Source of the DNA: Gymnogyps californianus
Lineage: Eukaryota > Chordata > Aves > Accipitriformes > Cathartidae
Direction: 5' to 3'
Assembly (NCBI RefSeq): GCF_018139145.2
Contig: NW_026114279.1
Coordinates: 248,001-312,000 of the forward strand
DNA: 64,000 nt
The position numbers and the translations under genes were made by a program. Below the pieces are notes generated by a model. The model searched no databases. It was not told where the DNA came from and saw only the letters and a program-made list of their open reading frames with translations. The first letter of the stretch is position 1, and every line of letters begins with the position of its first letter. Of the stretch, positions 48,260-60,407 are shown one piece after another.

Positions 48260-49943
48260 GTATTTGCTAACATTTATTCTTGGCTTTTCTGTTACGTCAT
48301 TTCTAAAGGCTTTCAATATTAAACTTGTGATGGCTGGTAAATACTGTATTATTTCCTATAGATGTTACAAGTAAAATCCATTTTTCAGCTTCTTTGAAAT
48401 GATTAATATTTTTCCGTGTATATAATTACATCAGTCCAATATAGAGCTGGGTATCTGAACAACAAAAAAAGTATCATTTTTTCCTGTTTGCTTTTACCGA
48501 GCATCTCTCTCTGCAAAAGTAAGTAAGTCTGCATTGAGGCATATGTAGTTTCTACAGAGCAGTCATCACACTGATGCAGTCCAAATTCACTAAGAAGGGA
48601 AGCGGTCGTAAGCATGCTTTCCTTTTTCTGGAGAGTAGGGTTTGGAGCAAGTAATAGATCAATGTCTTTTTCAGGCCAATCTGTTTTTCAGGCTATGTTA
48701 ATATAGCTGACTTTTACGATCCCTATCAGCCCTTTCCTTAAACGCATGCCAAACCCCCAGCCTGTAACAATGATATTTATTGTGCCATCTGCCTTGGGCT
48801 GGACCAGCAGCAGGAAAATACAAGGAATTGGAGTAACACCTGTGCTGGCACAGGCCCTAGAGGAAAGCAGATTTGTGCCACAGAATGATCGAGAATCGCC
48901 CCTTTATGGATGGGAAAAAGGAGATGGAAGGAGCCACGTATGAAGGATTGTTTGCCCCGTGTAAGACCAGATCCCTTGAGCCCTCCGTGACAGACACAGT
49001 GGGCACTGGTGTGCATGTTCAGAGGGGCAGTGTATCTTGCAGGGTCTTGCCTCCAGTGGGGCTGTTGTTAGGTGTTTCCAAGGAGGATGCATGAGAGACA
49101 CAGTAGTTACAGAATATCCTCCCAAAATGGAACAAAGCTTTTTCCAAACTCCCTCATACTTAAGAGATTAGCCTCAGGTTGGTAGATTCCCATTTTGGTG
49201 CCCATGCGCTTTTGAATTATGCTGAGCTGTTGGATGCGAAGAGATCTTTCTGAAAGGAGTTCTGGGAGGTGACTATGCCCTTCTGGGGAAAAATATTTAT
49301 TAGTTTTAAGTTTGATACCTTTTAGTTTCATTAACTGTTTCTATTCTTGTCTCCTGAAAGTAAGCTAAGAAAAGGTTTCTCTTCCATTCATTATTTTATC
49401 TATATTTTTTATTTTTATACCTTATTACTTTCTTCTTGCTAAATTAAAGATACCATTTCTTTTAGACTCTCTTTTTACAAAAATCAATGGTCAAAGCAGG
49501 CAATTTTTTGATGCTCAGCCCTGCTGCTAGTGACATAATAAGCAGCTCACAAATGAAAATTGGATTTTTCTCTTGAAAAAATGGAGGATAGATTATAATA
49601 GAATTTAAAGTATAAAATTGTTTCTCTAATTACAAGGACTTAATTTTCTAGGAAAACATTACTTCAGATCTTTTGTGTGGGAGAGAAAGACTTGGACTTT
49701 TATAGCAAAGAAAATGCTTATCTGTATTGTTGTTTATTCACAATAGAATTGCTGTTTTGGGACTGTGATTCAGGAATATTGGAAGCAGGGCTTAAACTTC
49801 ATGTGCTATGATGGGCAATAGCTAACTGCCAGTTTTGATATCATTGCAATGGCTTGCTCAGGAGAAGAAGCAGCAGCCAGCTTACCTGCACTGAGGCCAA
49901 GCCAGGTAACGTGTTGCTAGCGAGGTTGTTTCTTCTCCCTTAG
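48260..49943 (+). other. HOMER1 intron 7
   Basis: A 1.7-kb intron. A GC-richer patch at about 48740-49090 has short open frames on both strands without recognisable motifs. The acceptor is TTCTCCCTTAG at 49933-49943. Confidence 0.6.
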
Positions 49944-50024
49944 GAAATAGAAAGATTGAAACAAGAAATCGATAGTGCCAGAGAGCTCCAGGCACAGAGG
50001 GATTCTCTGACCCAGAAGTTACAG
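49944..50024 (+). CDS. HOMER1: HOMER1 exon 8: coiled coil
   Basis: The exon has 27 codons in phase 0, starting EIERLKQEIDSARELQAQRD and ending SLTQKLQ. It continues the heptad pattern of the coiled coil with Leu/Ile at a/d positions. The acceptor is CTCCCTTAG and the donor GTGAGC begins at 50025. Relative to mammals as I recall them it has SARELQAQ for NARELQEQ. The next exon, 8 kb away, is separated by a CR1-bearing intron. Confidence 0.97.
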
Positions 50025-51393
50025 GTGAGCTATAGTGCATCATCTTAATTTAAACAGAAGGGAAAAATGATCATCAAGTGAGCAGTTCACATCAGCAACT
50101 TGTGCTATATTCACTGAAAGTGCCAGATAAATATGTAAGTTACATTGTGTTGCGAAGTGGTGGGTCGGGATGCTCCTTGAGAATTTGTACCAAAATTTCC
50201 ACCTGCTGTAAGTCGTTATTTTTTCCTGAGGGAACAGACCCAAATTTCATTTACAAGTCCACAGAATACACTCGGGCTAGCAGATGTGCTTCATCAATAC
50301 ATGTTCTAGGCAATTCTGGTCTCATTTTCACTGCAGTGTCTTCCCATAGGTCTTGTGTGCCACTGAACTGTCAGGCTGTGTATCATCATGTTGGGATGAG
50401 TTTGTATTCAGCTTTTAAACGTACTTTGAGAAAGTAAAGGTTAAAGCATTCTTGTGTAGTACAGACTTCAAAAACACACTCTGACATTTTCTTAGAATTA
50501 GAATCACTGTGTTTTTATTGTTTTTTCTGGGTTGTTTCTTTACTGTGCATAAAGCCAGATACCCTACTGGAAGCAGTATGCCCTCAGTATACCCTCACTT
50601 GCTACGTCTGAGCTCCTGTCCTTCTGTCAATGGGCTGACCAGCCAGCACAGACACACCTCCCTTGTGAAACCTGTCTTCTGAATGAGGTTGACCCAAAGT
50701 TTAGTTGGGTTTAAACTCTGAATTCAGACTTCAGAGTTTTGATAGGACTGGAAACTCAGGCATTAAATAGCTCCAAATCCAAAGTGCTGAAAGGTGACCC
50801 TCGCTGTTCTGTGGCTTGACCTAAATCACGCTGAAAACAAGCCCTGTCAGACTCTCCACAAGTTAAAAATCATTGAGCAGATATTCTTTGAAATGCATTA
50901 CATGAATTGGAACTTCCTTGAATCTCATTTTAACTACAGAATAAACCACATCATAAGAAATGAGTTTATTAATTTTTCCCCATTCTTAAGTCAAATTATT
51001 TGGAAAAAGTATGTTATTACGGTGTTTCTTTAAAGACTGTTTTGAATACACCTGAGCTTGCCTATTCCACTATTTCAAAAATTGTTGCTGGCTTTAGACT
51101 AAGCATGGGAGTTTTCAGCTGAAAAGGAACTTTTATCTGAGAGACTCAAAAGGAAGATTATAATGAAAGCTGTAAATTGATCTAGCAGTAGCATATGCAA
51201 TAATTTCAGTGTAAGATCACATGAAAAGTAATAATGAGCCGAGAACTAGCTATCCTTAGAATTGTGACAGACTAGTAAGAGATGAAAGATGTTTTAGAAT
51301 TAGAAAATGCTAAGGTTTTATTAAGAATTATACTTTATAAAGTCAGTAGCTTCCTTTTGGTATATTTATATCTTAACCAAACGCATGTATCAT
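50025..51393 (+). other. HOMER1 intron 8, 5' part
   Basis: About 1.4 kb of intron with no recognised feature, up to the start of CR1 homology. Confidence 0.65.
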
Positions 51394-54224
51394 GGGGAAT
51401 AAACAAGAGGATTTACAGACATGCACATGCCTGCAGGGCTATGATCTTATTGGCATCACAGAGATGTGGTGAGATGGCTCCTATGATTGGAGTGTTGGAA
51501 TGGAAGGATACAGGCTCTTTAGGAAGGACAGGCAGGGGAGATGAGGAGGGGGTGTCACCCTCTATGTCAATGACCAGCTGGAGTGCATGGAGCTCTGCCT
51601 GGGGATGGATGAGGAGCTGACCAAGAGCTTATGGGTCAGGATTAAAGGGAGGGCAGGGACAGGTGACATTATAGTGGGGGTCTGCTACAGGCCACCCGAC
51701 CAGGAAGACCGAGCAGATGAGGCCCTCTATAGACAGATAGGAGCAGCCTCACGTTCACAAGCCCTGGTCCTCATGGGGGACTTCAACCACCCCGATATCT
51801 GTTGGAGGGACAACACAGCAGGGCATAAGCAATCCAGGAGGTCCCTGGAATGCGTTGATGACAACTTCCTTCTCCAAGTGATGGAGGAGCCAATGAGGAG
51901 AGGTGCTATGCTGGACCTTGTTCTCACCAACAAGGAGGGGCTGGTGGGGAATGTGAAGCTCAAGGGCAGCCTTGGCTGCAGTGACCATGAAATGGTGGAG
52001 TTCAAGATCCTTAGGGCAGCGAGGAGGGCGCACAGCAAGCTCGCTACCCTGGACTTCAGGAGAGCAGACTTTGGCCTCTTCAGGGATCTGCTTGGTAGAG
52101 TACCATGGGATACAGCCCTGGAGGGAAGAGGGGCCCAAGAAAGCTGGTTAATGTTCAAGGATCACCTCCTCCAAGCTCAGGAGCGATGCATCCCAACAAA
52201 GAGGAAGTCAGGCAAAAACACCAGGAGGCCTGCATGGATGAACAAGGAGCTCCTGGACAAACTCAAACACAAAAAGGAAGCCTACAGAGGGTGGAAGCAA
52301 GGACAGGTAGCCTGGGAGGAATACAGAGAAATTGTCCGAGCAGCCAGGGATCAGGTTAGGAAAGCTAAAGCCCTGATGATAGAATTAAATCTGGCCAGGG
52401 ACGTCAAGGGCAACAAGAAAAGCTTCTATAGGTATGACGGTGATAAAAGGAAGACTAGGGAAAATGTGGGCCCTCTCCGGAAGGAAACAGGAGACCTGGT
52501 TACCCGGGACATGGAGAAAGCTGAGATACTCAATGACTTTTTTGCCTCAGTCTTCACCGGCAAGTGCTCCAGCCACATTGCCCAAGTCGCAGAAGGCAAA
52601 GGCAGGGACTGGGAGAATGAAGAACCACCCGCCGTAGGAGAAGATCAGGTTCGAGACCATCTAAGGAACCTGAAGGTGCACAAGTCCATGGGACCTGATG
52701 AGATGCATCCGTGGGTCCTGAGGGAACTGGCAGATGAAGTGACTAAGCCACTATCCATCATATTTGAGAAGTCGTGGCAGTCCGGTGAAGTTCCCACTGA
52801 CTGGAAAAGGGGAAACATAACCCCCATTTTTAAAAAGGGAAAAAAGGAAGACCCGGGGAACTACAGGCCATTCAGTCTCACCTCTGTGCCTGGCAAGATC
52901 GTGGAGTGGATCCTCCTGGAAACTATGCTAAGGCACATGGAAAATAAGGAGGTGATTGGTGACAGCCAACATGGCTTCACTAAGGGCAAATCGTGCCTGA
53001 CAAATTTGGTGGCCTTCTACGACTGGGTTACAGCGTTGGTGGATAAGGGAAGAGTGACTGACATCATCTACCTGGACTTGTGCAAAGCATTTGACACTGT
53101 CCCACATGACATCCTTGTCTCTAAAATGGAGAGACATGGATTTGATGGGTGGACCACTCAGTGGATAAGGAATTGGCTGGATGGTCGCACTCAAAGAGTT
53201 GCGGTCAACGGCTCAATGTCCAAGTGGAGACCAGTGACGAGTGGCGTTCCTCAGGGGTCGGTATTGGGACTGGCGCTGTTTAACATCTTTGTCAGGGACA
53301 TGGACAGTGGGATTGAGTGCACCCTCAGCAAGTTTGCTGACGCCACCAAGCTGTGTGATGTGGTCAACACGCTGGAGGGAAGGGATGCCATCCAGAGGGA
53401 CCTTGACAGGCTTGAGACATGGGCCCATGCAAACCTTATGAAGTTCAACAAGGCCAAGTGTAAGGTCCTGCACATGGGTTGGGGCAATCCCAAGCACAAA
53501 TACAGGCTGGGCAGAGAATGGATTGAGAGCAGCCCTGAGGAGAAGGACTTGGGGGTGTTAGTTGACGAGAAGCTCAACACGACCCGGCAATGTGCGTTTG
53601 CAGCCCAGAAAGCCAACCATATCCTGGGCTGCATCAAAAGAAGCATGATGAGCAGGTCGAGGGAGGTGATTCTCCCCCTCTACTCCGCTCTGGTGAGACC
53701 CCACCTGGAGTACTGCGTTCAGCTCTGGGGCCCCCAACATAAGAAGGACATGGACCTGTTGGAGTGAGTCCAGAGGAGGGCCACAAAGATGATCAGAGGG
53801 CTGGAGCACCTCTCCTATGAAGACAGGCTGAGAGAGTTGGGCTTGTTCAGCCTGGAGAAGAGAAGGCTCCAGGGAGACCTTATTGCAGCCTTTCAGTACC
53901 TAAAGGAGGCCTACAGGAAAGCCGGAGAGGGACTTTTTACAAGGGCCTGTAGTGATAGGACAAGGGGTAATGGCTTTAAACTGAAAGAGGGTAGATTTAG
54001 ATTAGATGTAAGGAAGAAGTTCTTCACTGTGAGGGTGGTGAGGCACTGGAACAGGTTGCCTAGAGAGGTTGTGGATGCCCCATCCCTGGAAGTGTTCAAG
54101 GCCAGGTTAGATGGGGCTTTGAGCAACCTGGTCTAGTGGAAGGTGTCCCTGCCCATGGCAGGGGGATAGGAACTAGACGATCTTTAAGGTCCCTTCCAAC
54201 CCAAACCATTCTATGATTCTATGA
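51394..54224 (+). mobile_element. CR1 LINE, 5'-truncated, 2.8 kb
   Basis: Begins inside the endonuclease coding part of ORF2 and runs to the CR1 3' terminus, where CATTCTATGATTCTATGA ends at 54224. It is in sense orientation in HOMER1 intron 8. CR1 copies are typically 5'-truncated by incomplete reverse transcription and end in a short octamer-like repeat rather than poly(A), as here. At 2.8 kb of an element of about 4.5 kb it is long. ORF2 is open except for three in-frame TGA codons, so it is relatively young. ORF1 and the 5' end of ORF2 are absent. Confidence 0.95.
51437..54136 (+). pseudogene. CR1 ORF2 remnant: endonuclease and reverse transcriptase
   Basis: One frame runs from GYDLIGITEMW (51437) to LDGALSNLV and TAG at 54136, with TGA at 51470-51472, 51542-51544 and 53765-53767. 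Each could come from one G-to-A or C-to-T change (Trp or Arg codons). The stop-free part from 51587 is 726 codons. Counting from 51587, the endonuclease motifs are [10 protein letters not shown] near residue 64 and SDHEMVEF near 131. RT motifs are GPDEMHPW near 367, [14 protein letters not shown] near 494 and GVPQGSVLG near 551. The second catalytic pair is FADA (53333-53344) where active elements have FADD, so one metal-binding Asp is lost. The enzyme would be inactive apart from the stops. Confidence 0.92.
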
Positions 54225-57200
54225 TAAATGGATATATTATGTATATATTTCCATATGTTACGTTGTAGGCGATCAGTTTCTGAAAATGGTTCTATATGAT
54301 TCTATTCAAATAAATTTAAAATTGTCTTAGGATCCAAGTTAAAAGTTGCCTTTCTTCAGCTTAAAGCTTATTACTGACCTGATGTAGCCCATCTAAAAGA
54401 TCTTGAATCTTTGCTTTGCTATAATCTTCCTGCTTTGATAATACTGGCTTTCTCTGAGCCACTTCATCCTACATCTGTGACATTGGTGGAATGGTGTTTT
54501 CTTCTGTAGCTCCAGACTAACCATCTCACATCTGTTCACTTAGTTGACTCATCATCTGTTTTCAGGGTGATTGTCTCCAGGGTCCATATCTGTTCGTCTC
54601 GCTCTTTTTTCTTCTGCTTTATTTTTCCCCTCTTGTGTTTGCAAATGGATTATGTAACTCTAAAATATTTTGGAATATAGCCTGTATGAAAAACTCTATG
54701 CAAAGAAATTATTATTTCAAGGTATATTACATTTCTGACACACTCATATCAGGGAATGAATTAGAAATCCATCATTGGCAAATTCCAGTGAAGAGCAGTA
54801 TGTTATCACTGTGAAGGGTAAGTATCAGGGCCCTTGTTACTTAATAATTTCATTAGCAATGTAAAGAAGACTTATCAATGAGTCATGATCAGTGTGACTC
54901 TCACAGTAAGTCAGGATATCTTTATTACTGTGGCTGATTCCTAAATATAGCTGTTGTGTATGGTTTGAATATTTTATTTGGATCCTTGCACTGAATTCCA
55001 CAAAAGATTATTACAGTGGAAACAGCAAACATAACATTAATAATTTATTTCTTTTCTAAAGCAAAACAATGTATGACAAATGATTGTCCCCGCTGTAAGA
55101 AAAGCTTGAAAAAAAAGTGTAAAATAAACCTTGTAAAGGGCCTGAATGTATCAGAAGAGTTAGTTTATTGTTAGATGAGATATTTACTGCAAATAAAGTT
55201 AAATGACACAACTAGGGGAATAGATTATATCACATGGACACCTCTCCATTTCTTCCCATCAAGAAGCAACAGTTTTGAGGTACACTGACTTGTAATAGGA
55301 AACTGCACATGAGCTGGACATGAACTTGTAATGCAATACTATTACAAAAATCAGTAATACTAATCTAGGGTAAATATGTGTAAGGATCAAATGTAAAATT
55401 TGGGAAGAAGTGTTTTCCAGAAATTAAAAGCAACAGCTCATGGCATATTTCAGTTAGTTCTACTTCCCGTAAGTCATTAAATATGTTAAGCACAGGTTAG
55501 GGAAAATAAAACAGAAGGAAGTATGGGAGAAAGTATATCTGAGGAAGTGTTTGGGGAAGCTAAATGTATATGGATTAGGAAAGAGATATCAAGAATGGAA
55601 TATAAATAAAGTACACAAGCTGGAAGTTTAAACAAAAGAAGGGAACTCTTCTGGTTTGAAGAGATACAGGGCAAGGACTAGCAATGGAGAGTTAAAGGGA
55701 AACACCTTATGCTGAATATGGATAGAAGTTCCTACATCTAACATAAAGCTTTTGGTTTTACCTGGGTGGTCCCACCAAACAGCTCACAGCAAAACAATTC
55801 CTCAGTTTAAGAGCATCTGAGGAGGGCCTGAAAGACGATGTTCAGTGCTAGATACAGGCCAATGGGCTGCTCTTCAGGCCTAGATGTCATGAAATAAAAC
55901 CATATACATATTCATGGATTTGTTCCAAAGTGATCCCTTTCATCACTGGCTTGCCTACTTACTTACAAAAATTAATTATCTCTGGGGTAAGAGCAGTGGC
56001 AAGGAGACTTCCTAGAGCACACGCATTTGGTGAGTAGAAGAGGAGCAATGACAGGAAAAGCAGGAAGTGTGAACAAACATGGAAAAACAGCAATCGGTTT
56101 TGTGTGAGCTAAAGAAAGGACTGTGTCATTCCTGCAGAGCTGAGAGGACCCTGAATTTCCCTTTTCTTCCTGTACTGCAGTCACTCGGCCTCAGAGGGTC
56201 TTGAACCTATGCAGTCATTACACTGCATAGTAATTGTCAGTACTGTTTGGAGGGCAGGAGTAGAGTCAATGAAGGAGAGTCTACAGAGTGTATGGACTGG
56301 ATTATAATCAGTTAGCTTGTTTGTTTATAGCAACAGTGGGGTAGTTAATCCTTACATAAGCATGTATGTATTTTAATTTATATTGTTTCTACAAATACTC
56401 TTTTCAGTTAGCTTCCTTTAATACTTTGGCAACTATATTATTCAGTGTTAAACAGATTAAACTAATTCTCTTGGTCTTGGCAGCAAGGGGTAATTCCTGC
56501 TCTCAGCTGTGCTGTTCAAGACCAGTGGCCAAAACTCTGTAATTTTTAACTTGCTCATTTACAAACAAGAAGTAAGGGAGGTATCCCAGTTCAGCTTGGA
56601 TGTAACCCTTGGCTGCACAAGCAACCACAGCTATGAGGAGATCAGGTCCCCGAGGCTCTGCCTTCTCCACCTGCGCCACTGCTGGGGGTCCCAGAGCTCT
56701 CCCTCCCTGCAGAGGCTGGGAGCTGACACTGAGCTCTGGCCACATCATCCCATCCCTCCTCTGGCCAGGGGTTCAGTGGCCGATCGATGCTGCCATCACA
56801 CCCCTCACAGATGGAAAGGCCACGGACTTTGACACAAAGCTGCCATTTTATACCTGTTACTCTTGACTGCCCAAATACATATTCTGTATGGCTCAGGTTG
56901 TTTCTTGTGGTTAGCTGAGATCTCTCCAATGTAAACATGAATGTATTCGTTAGCTTTGAGGGAGACAGAAGAATCGTAACAAAAACAGGGGGAAAGTGGG
57001 AGGGCAGAAAGAAAGCTCGTGCTGGGAGGAATGACTGCTTCCCACCCTATGGCTGTGTGAAACTAGTTGTTGTAAAAACTCAGAGCAGGCCCATTAAAGC
57101 TTTGTGACACAAAGCCACTGTAAAGGTAAGTGGTGTTTAAAAAATGTTAATGTATGTAAATACGAATTCACTATGCACTTTTCCAGAGAATGGCTGCACA

Positions 57201-58014
57201 GGGTGTATGGTGTACTAAATACACTGTCCCTGTGCTACCTTTGAGAGTGTTTTTCATAACTGAAATTATGAAATTCAGCATGAATTTATGAGACGTACAA
57301 TGAATGAGACAAATAACAATATGCTATTCCAGACCCACATGACTGCTACATTAGTAATTTGATAAAAGAGAGGGCATCTGGTTTGCACAAAGCAGAGCAG
57401 CCATGACCTCCCTCCCATCACATGCAAGCCAGAGCTGTGAGGGATCCCAGCAGGCAGCGCTCCCCTCCCACTGGCTGGCGCGAGGGGGCTTCTCTTCCTC
57501 ATGAACGAGAGCTGAGCTTGCTCAGGGTCAGATCCCCTCAGCTATGTGTAATGTGCTGCTGCTTCATCTTTCCACCCACTGTATGGGAAAAGCTTGTCTG
57601 TACAGCACTGGTGGCTCGCGTGCTTTCCCTGCTCCCACAACTGCACTACTGTAGAGCTTGCAGGTGGGAGCTCTGGGGCACAGTGCTGTTTTCAGTAGGT
57701 GGCATATTTCTGAATGATAGAAGTGATAACTTACCTGAATATCACATCCATTGTTCACTGACTAAATTTTATCCCTGTCCAAAAGTTTCTGTCCTTCAGA
57801 TGAATTACTGAAAAAAATGGAGGAAATGACAGTACATATGCAATCCTAATAACAATTTGGGTTCTGGTTTTGGCTTAGTGGAAACTGTAAAAGGTCACAA
57901 TCACAAATTGTTTCAAAAACCAGTTGACAAAAATAGCACACAAATACCAGCAGGAGGTTAGACTGCTTTCTGTTTGCAGACAACACATTAACATGTTATG
58001 TATTTTCTCTGAAG
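54225..58014 (+). other. HOMER1 intron 8, 3' part
   Basis: About 3.8 kb of intron. A GC-rich patch at about 56580-56830 and another at 57400-57690 stand out from AT-rich surroundings. I see no splice-bounded coding frame or known repeat in them. The acceptor is TTTTCTCTGAAG at 58003-58014. Confidence 0.55.
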
Positions 58015-58203
58015 GAAGTAGAAATTCGAAACAAAGACCTGGAAGGCCAGCTGTCTGATCTAGAGCAACGTCTGGAGAAAAGTCAGAATGAGCAAGAAGC
58101 TTTTCGCAATAACTTGAAGACACTTTTAGAAATTCTTGATGGAAAAATATTTGAACTAACAGAGTTACGAGATAATTTGGCCAAGCTAATAGAATGCAGC
58201 TAA
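58015..58203 (+). CDS. HOMER1: HOMER1 last coding exon: C-terminal coiled coil
   Basis: The exon has 62 codons in phase 0 plus TAA at 58201-58203. It starts EVEIRNKDLEGQLSDLEQRL, passes through EKSQNEQEAFRNNLKTLLEI and ends LRDNLAKLIECS. These two leucine-zipper-like stretches form the tetramerisation end of long Homer proteins. The last residues are LIECS where mammals, as I recall, have LLECS. The acceptor is CTCTGAAG. The coding sequence ends here and the same exon continues as 3' UTR. Confidence 0.97.
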   Translation, partial: EVEIRNKDLEGQLSDLEQRLEKSQNEQEAFRNNLKTLLEILDGKIFELTELRDNLAKLIECS

Positions 58204-58823
58204 AGAAAATGGGATTTCAGTGCCAATCAGCTTAAAGATGCACTGTCTCTCTTCATAGGACTGTGTTGGGCTCTGCATCAAAGTTGCACAAAATTAGAAA
58301 ATGCTCCTCTGAGAGGGCTTATTTTAAATTTGAGTCATATTTCAATGTAAAATTTAGAACTCAGCTTGTAGCTTGTTGAAGAAAAAAACAACAAACAAAC
58401 AAACTTGAATTACAAATTACCTCCTTGTACATTATTGGCCATAGATAACTTGAAAGATATTAACACTAACTGAATGCAATCCTTTTCTAATTATCAGTGA
58501 TGGAAGAATTAGCAGTGTCCCAGGTCACATCTCCTTTTTGTGATAGATACAATATAGGTTATCTGCTGTTTTATTTATTTAAGATATTTAATTGCTGTGT
58601 TCTGTGCAAGAACTTAGTGATGACAGCCCTGTATTTTGTTGTTGTTAATAATTTCTCAGGATACTTTCCACTGTGGAGCAGCAGTGCCATTACCAATTTA
58701 TTCTTGCCGGGAGTGAGAGAGTTGCATCTTTAATTGAAACAAAGTTACTATAACTGCTTGTATAAAGTTCTTCCCTCTGAGGTTTTTCGGTTAGTTGATT
58801 GGTTGGTTGGTTGGGGTTTTTTT

Positions 58824-58853
58824 TGTGTGTGTGTATATATATATATATATATA
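58824..58853 (+). repeat. (TG)n(TA)n microsatellite in the 3' UTR
   Basis: About five TG units run directly into ten TA units. It is preceded by an eight-base T tract and GGTT repeats. Confidence 0.92.
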
Positions 58854-60065
58854 CTGGAAGATACCGTATTTCTTTATGGAGCTTACTCTGGTGTTCTACA
58901 ATATTGTCCAATGTAAGGTTTACTTTTTCATATGAATTCCATGTAATTACAGTAAGATACTATCTTCCACTTAACTATATTTTGAAGCCAACCAATGATG
59001 GCAGGTGAGTCCCCCAGGAAAAAAAAAAAAGGCAAAAAACCCCTGAGAATTTTAAATGTAAAATTTGACATGCACAGATAACAAGAAATAGCCAGTTGTT
59101 TGTTTTCTGGCCATGATACATATATCGACTATCTATGTTCAATTAGCTGTTAACCTGTTCTGCAGGAGACTTTTTCAGAATGTCACATGAATTTCAGGTT
59201 TTGTGAATAATGGCTTATGGGGACCATTGTTTATTACAGATTGCATTAAGGGCATAGAGCTATTGCAAGGGATTAGTCATACACTGAACTTGTCCAGCTA
59301 AGAAAGCTGTTTCTAGAAGTTTTGTTGTTATAACAAATTGAAATGGAGACATGTTTACTCTTTTATGGGTCTTCATATCACATCTTTATTGAAACTACAC
59401 CAGGCAATATTCTGAACTGTTAACTAAATGTTTAAAAACAGGAAATCGAATTCAATTATCCTCAGTGAGCAGGTTTTAAAGTTGTTTTGATGTAATTTTA
59501 ACAGACTTTTGACAAACACGCATTTCTTTATATAATAGATTTATTTAAAAAAAACCAAACCTCTTTGAAAGGTAAGCCAAGTGTCATGTGTCTTGCATCA
59601 AAGTACATTCTTGCCATAAATTGCTTGTAATGTTGAAGAGGGCTTTTTTAAAATGTATGAATGAGTGTCAGACTTCAAAGTTGAAAGATGCACTGACCTT
59701 TGTTTGCTCCCCAAATTAATTTGAATGTTAAACATGAAATCTAGCTGCTTATTAAATTTGTACAACACAATTTTCTCCACTTAGAGACTGCTATTCAAAA
59801 CTAGAAAAGATAAGTTAGTTTTTATGTGTGTACTGTATGTATATACCATATAATACACACAGGTTCTCATTTATATCAGAAATACATAATTTATTTCTAA
59901 AATACTGGGTTTTTTTCTTTACCAGTAATTTATCAGGTGTCCTCTGACTAGTCAGGAAAATGGTTTAGGTCAAATGCTAAACCGTCATGTATTATACTGT
60001 ATGTAATGTACACAATGTTTAAGTTTTCTCCATATTTTTAGGGTATTTTCTCAACTATTTTATTT

Positions 60066-60071
60066 ATTAAA
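60066..60071 (+). terminator. HOMER1: Poly(A) signal candidate ATTAAA
   Basis: ATTAAA is followed by GGGGTGGGGGGAGCTTGG and further GT-rich sequence up to about 60125, which resembles a downstream cleavage-stimulation element. In position and context it is one of the best candidates for the long HOMER1 transcripts. Confidence 0.4.
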
Positions 60072-60374
60072 GGGGTGGGGGGAGCTTGGTTCAGTGTGCT
60101 ACTGGTTGAAAACTTTGTGGTGAGCTACATGTTTTTCATTCGGTGGATTTTAGACGGTGGTGTGTATATCTTCATCAGGTCCAGATGAGCAGATACAACC
60201 AGTTTTTAATTTACCTGGGGATGTTTGGGCCTGATTCTCTTGTCACTTGTGCTGCTGTAAACCAGATGTGTCCTTGATGTGATGTCAGCAACATTCAGTT
60301 GGCATAACATCTGTGGAAGTGCAAGGAGAATCTGTCCTGTTAATGCTCAATGGACATAATAAGGATGAAGAAAG

Positions 60375-60407
60375 AATAAAACCACAGAAAGTTGATGATG
60401 GAATAAA
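60375..60407 (+). terminator. HOMER1: Pair of AATAAA poly(A) signal candidates
   Basis: Canonical AATAAA hexamers occur at 60375-60380 and 60402-60407, about 2.2 kb after the stop. The downstream region is T-rich (TATTATTTTTAATTATATT). Confidence 0.4.

Larger units (their letters stand above)
2682..60407 (+). other. HOMER1: HOMER1 gene, exons 3 to 9 (5' part outside window)
   Basis: Seven exons join without frame disruption to give 301 residues plus the TAA stop at 58201-58203. The product is a postsynaptic scaffold. Its N-terminal EVH1 domain binds proline-rich PPxxF ligands (group I mGluRs, IP3 receptors, Shank), and its C-terminal coiled coil tetramerises. The order seen here is the rest of EVH1, a linker with the SPLTP motif, then a long heptad-rich coiled coil. 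Exon lengths are 132, 93, 143, 157, 111, 81 and 189 coding bases. The translation differs from my recollection of the mammalian protein at only a few positions. Exons 1-2 (about 54 residues) must lie left of the window. The 3' limit is the AATAAA at 60402 and is a guess among several poly(A) candidates. Confidence 0.96.
58204..60407 (+). other. HOMER1: HOMER1 3' UTR, end uncertain
   Basis: AT-rich sequence after the stop, with no competing gene. It contains a GGTT-rich stretch followed by (TG)n(TA)n at about 58824-58853. Poly(A) candidates are ATTAAA at 60066-60071 with a strongly GT-rich region right after it, AATAAA at 60375-60380 and AATAAA at 60402-60407. Others further down are at 60776-60781 and 61600-61605. 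Which is used cannot be decided without transcripts. Confidence 0.6.
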
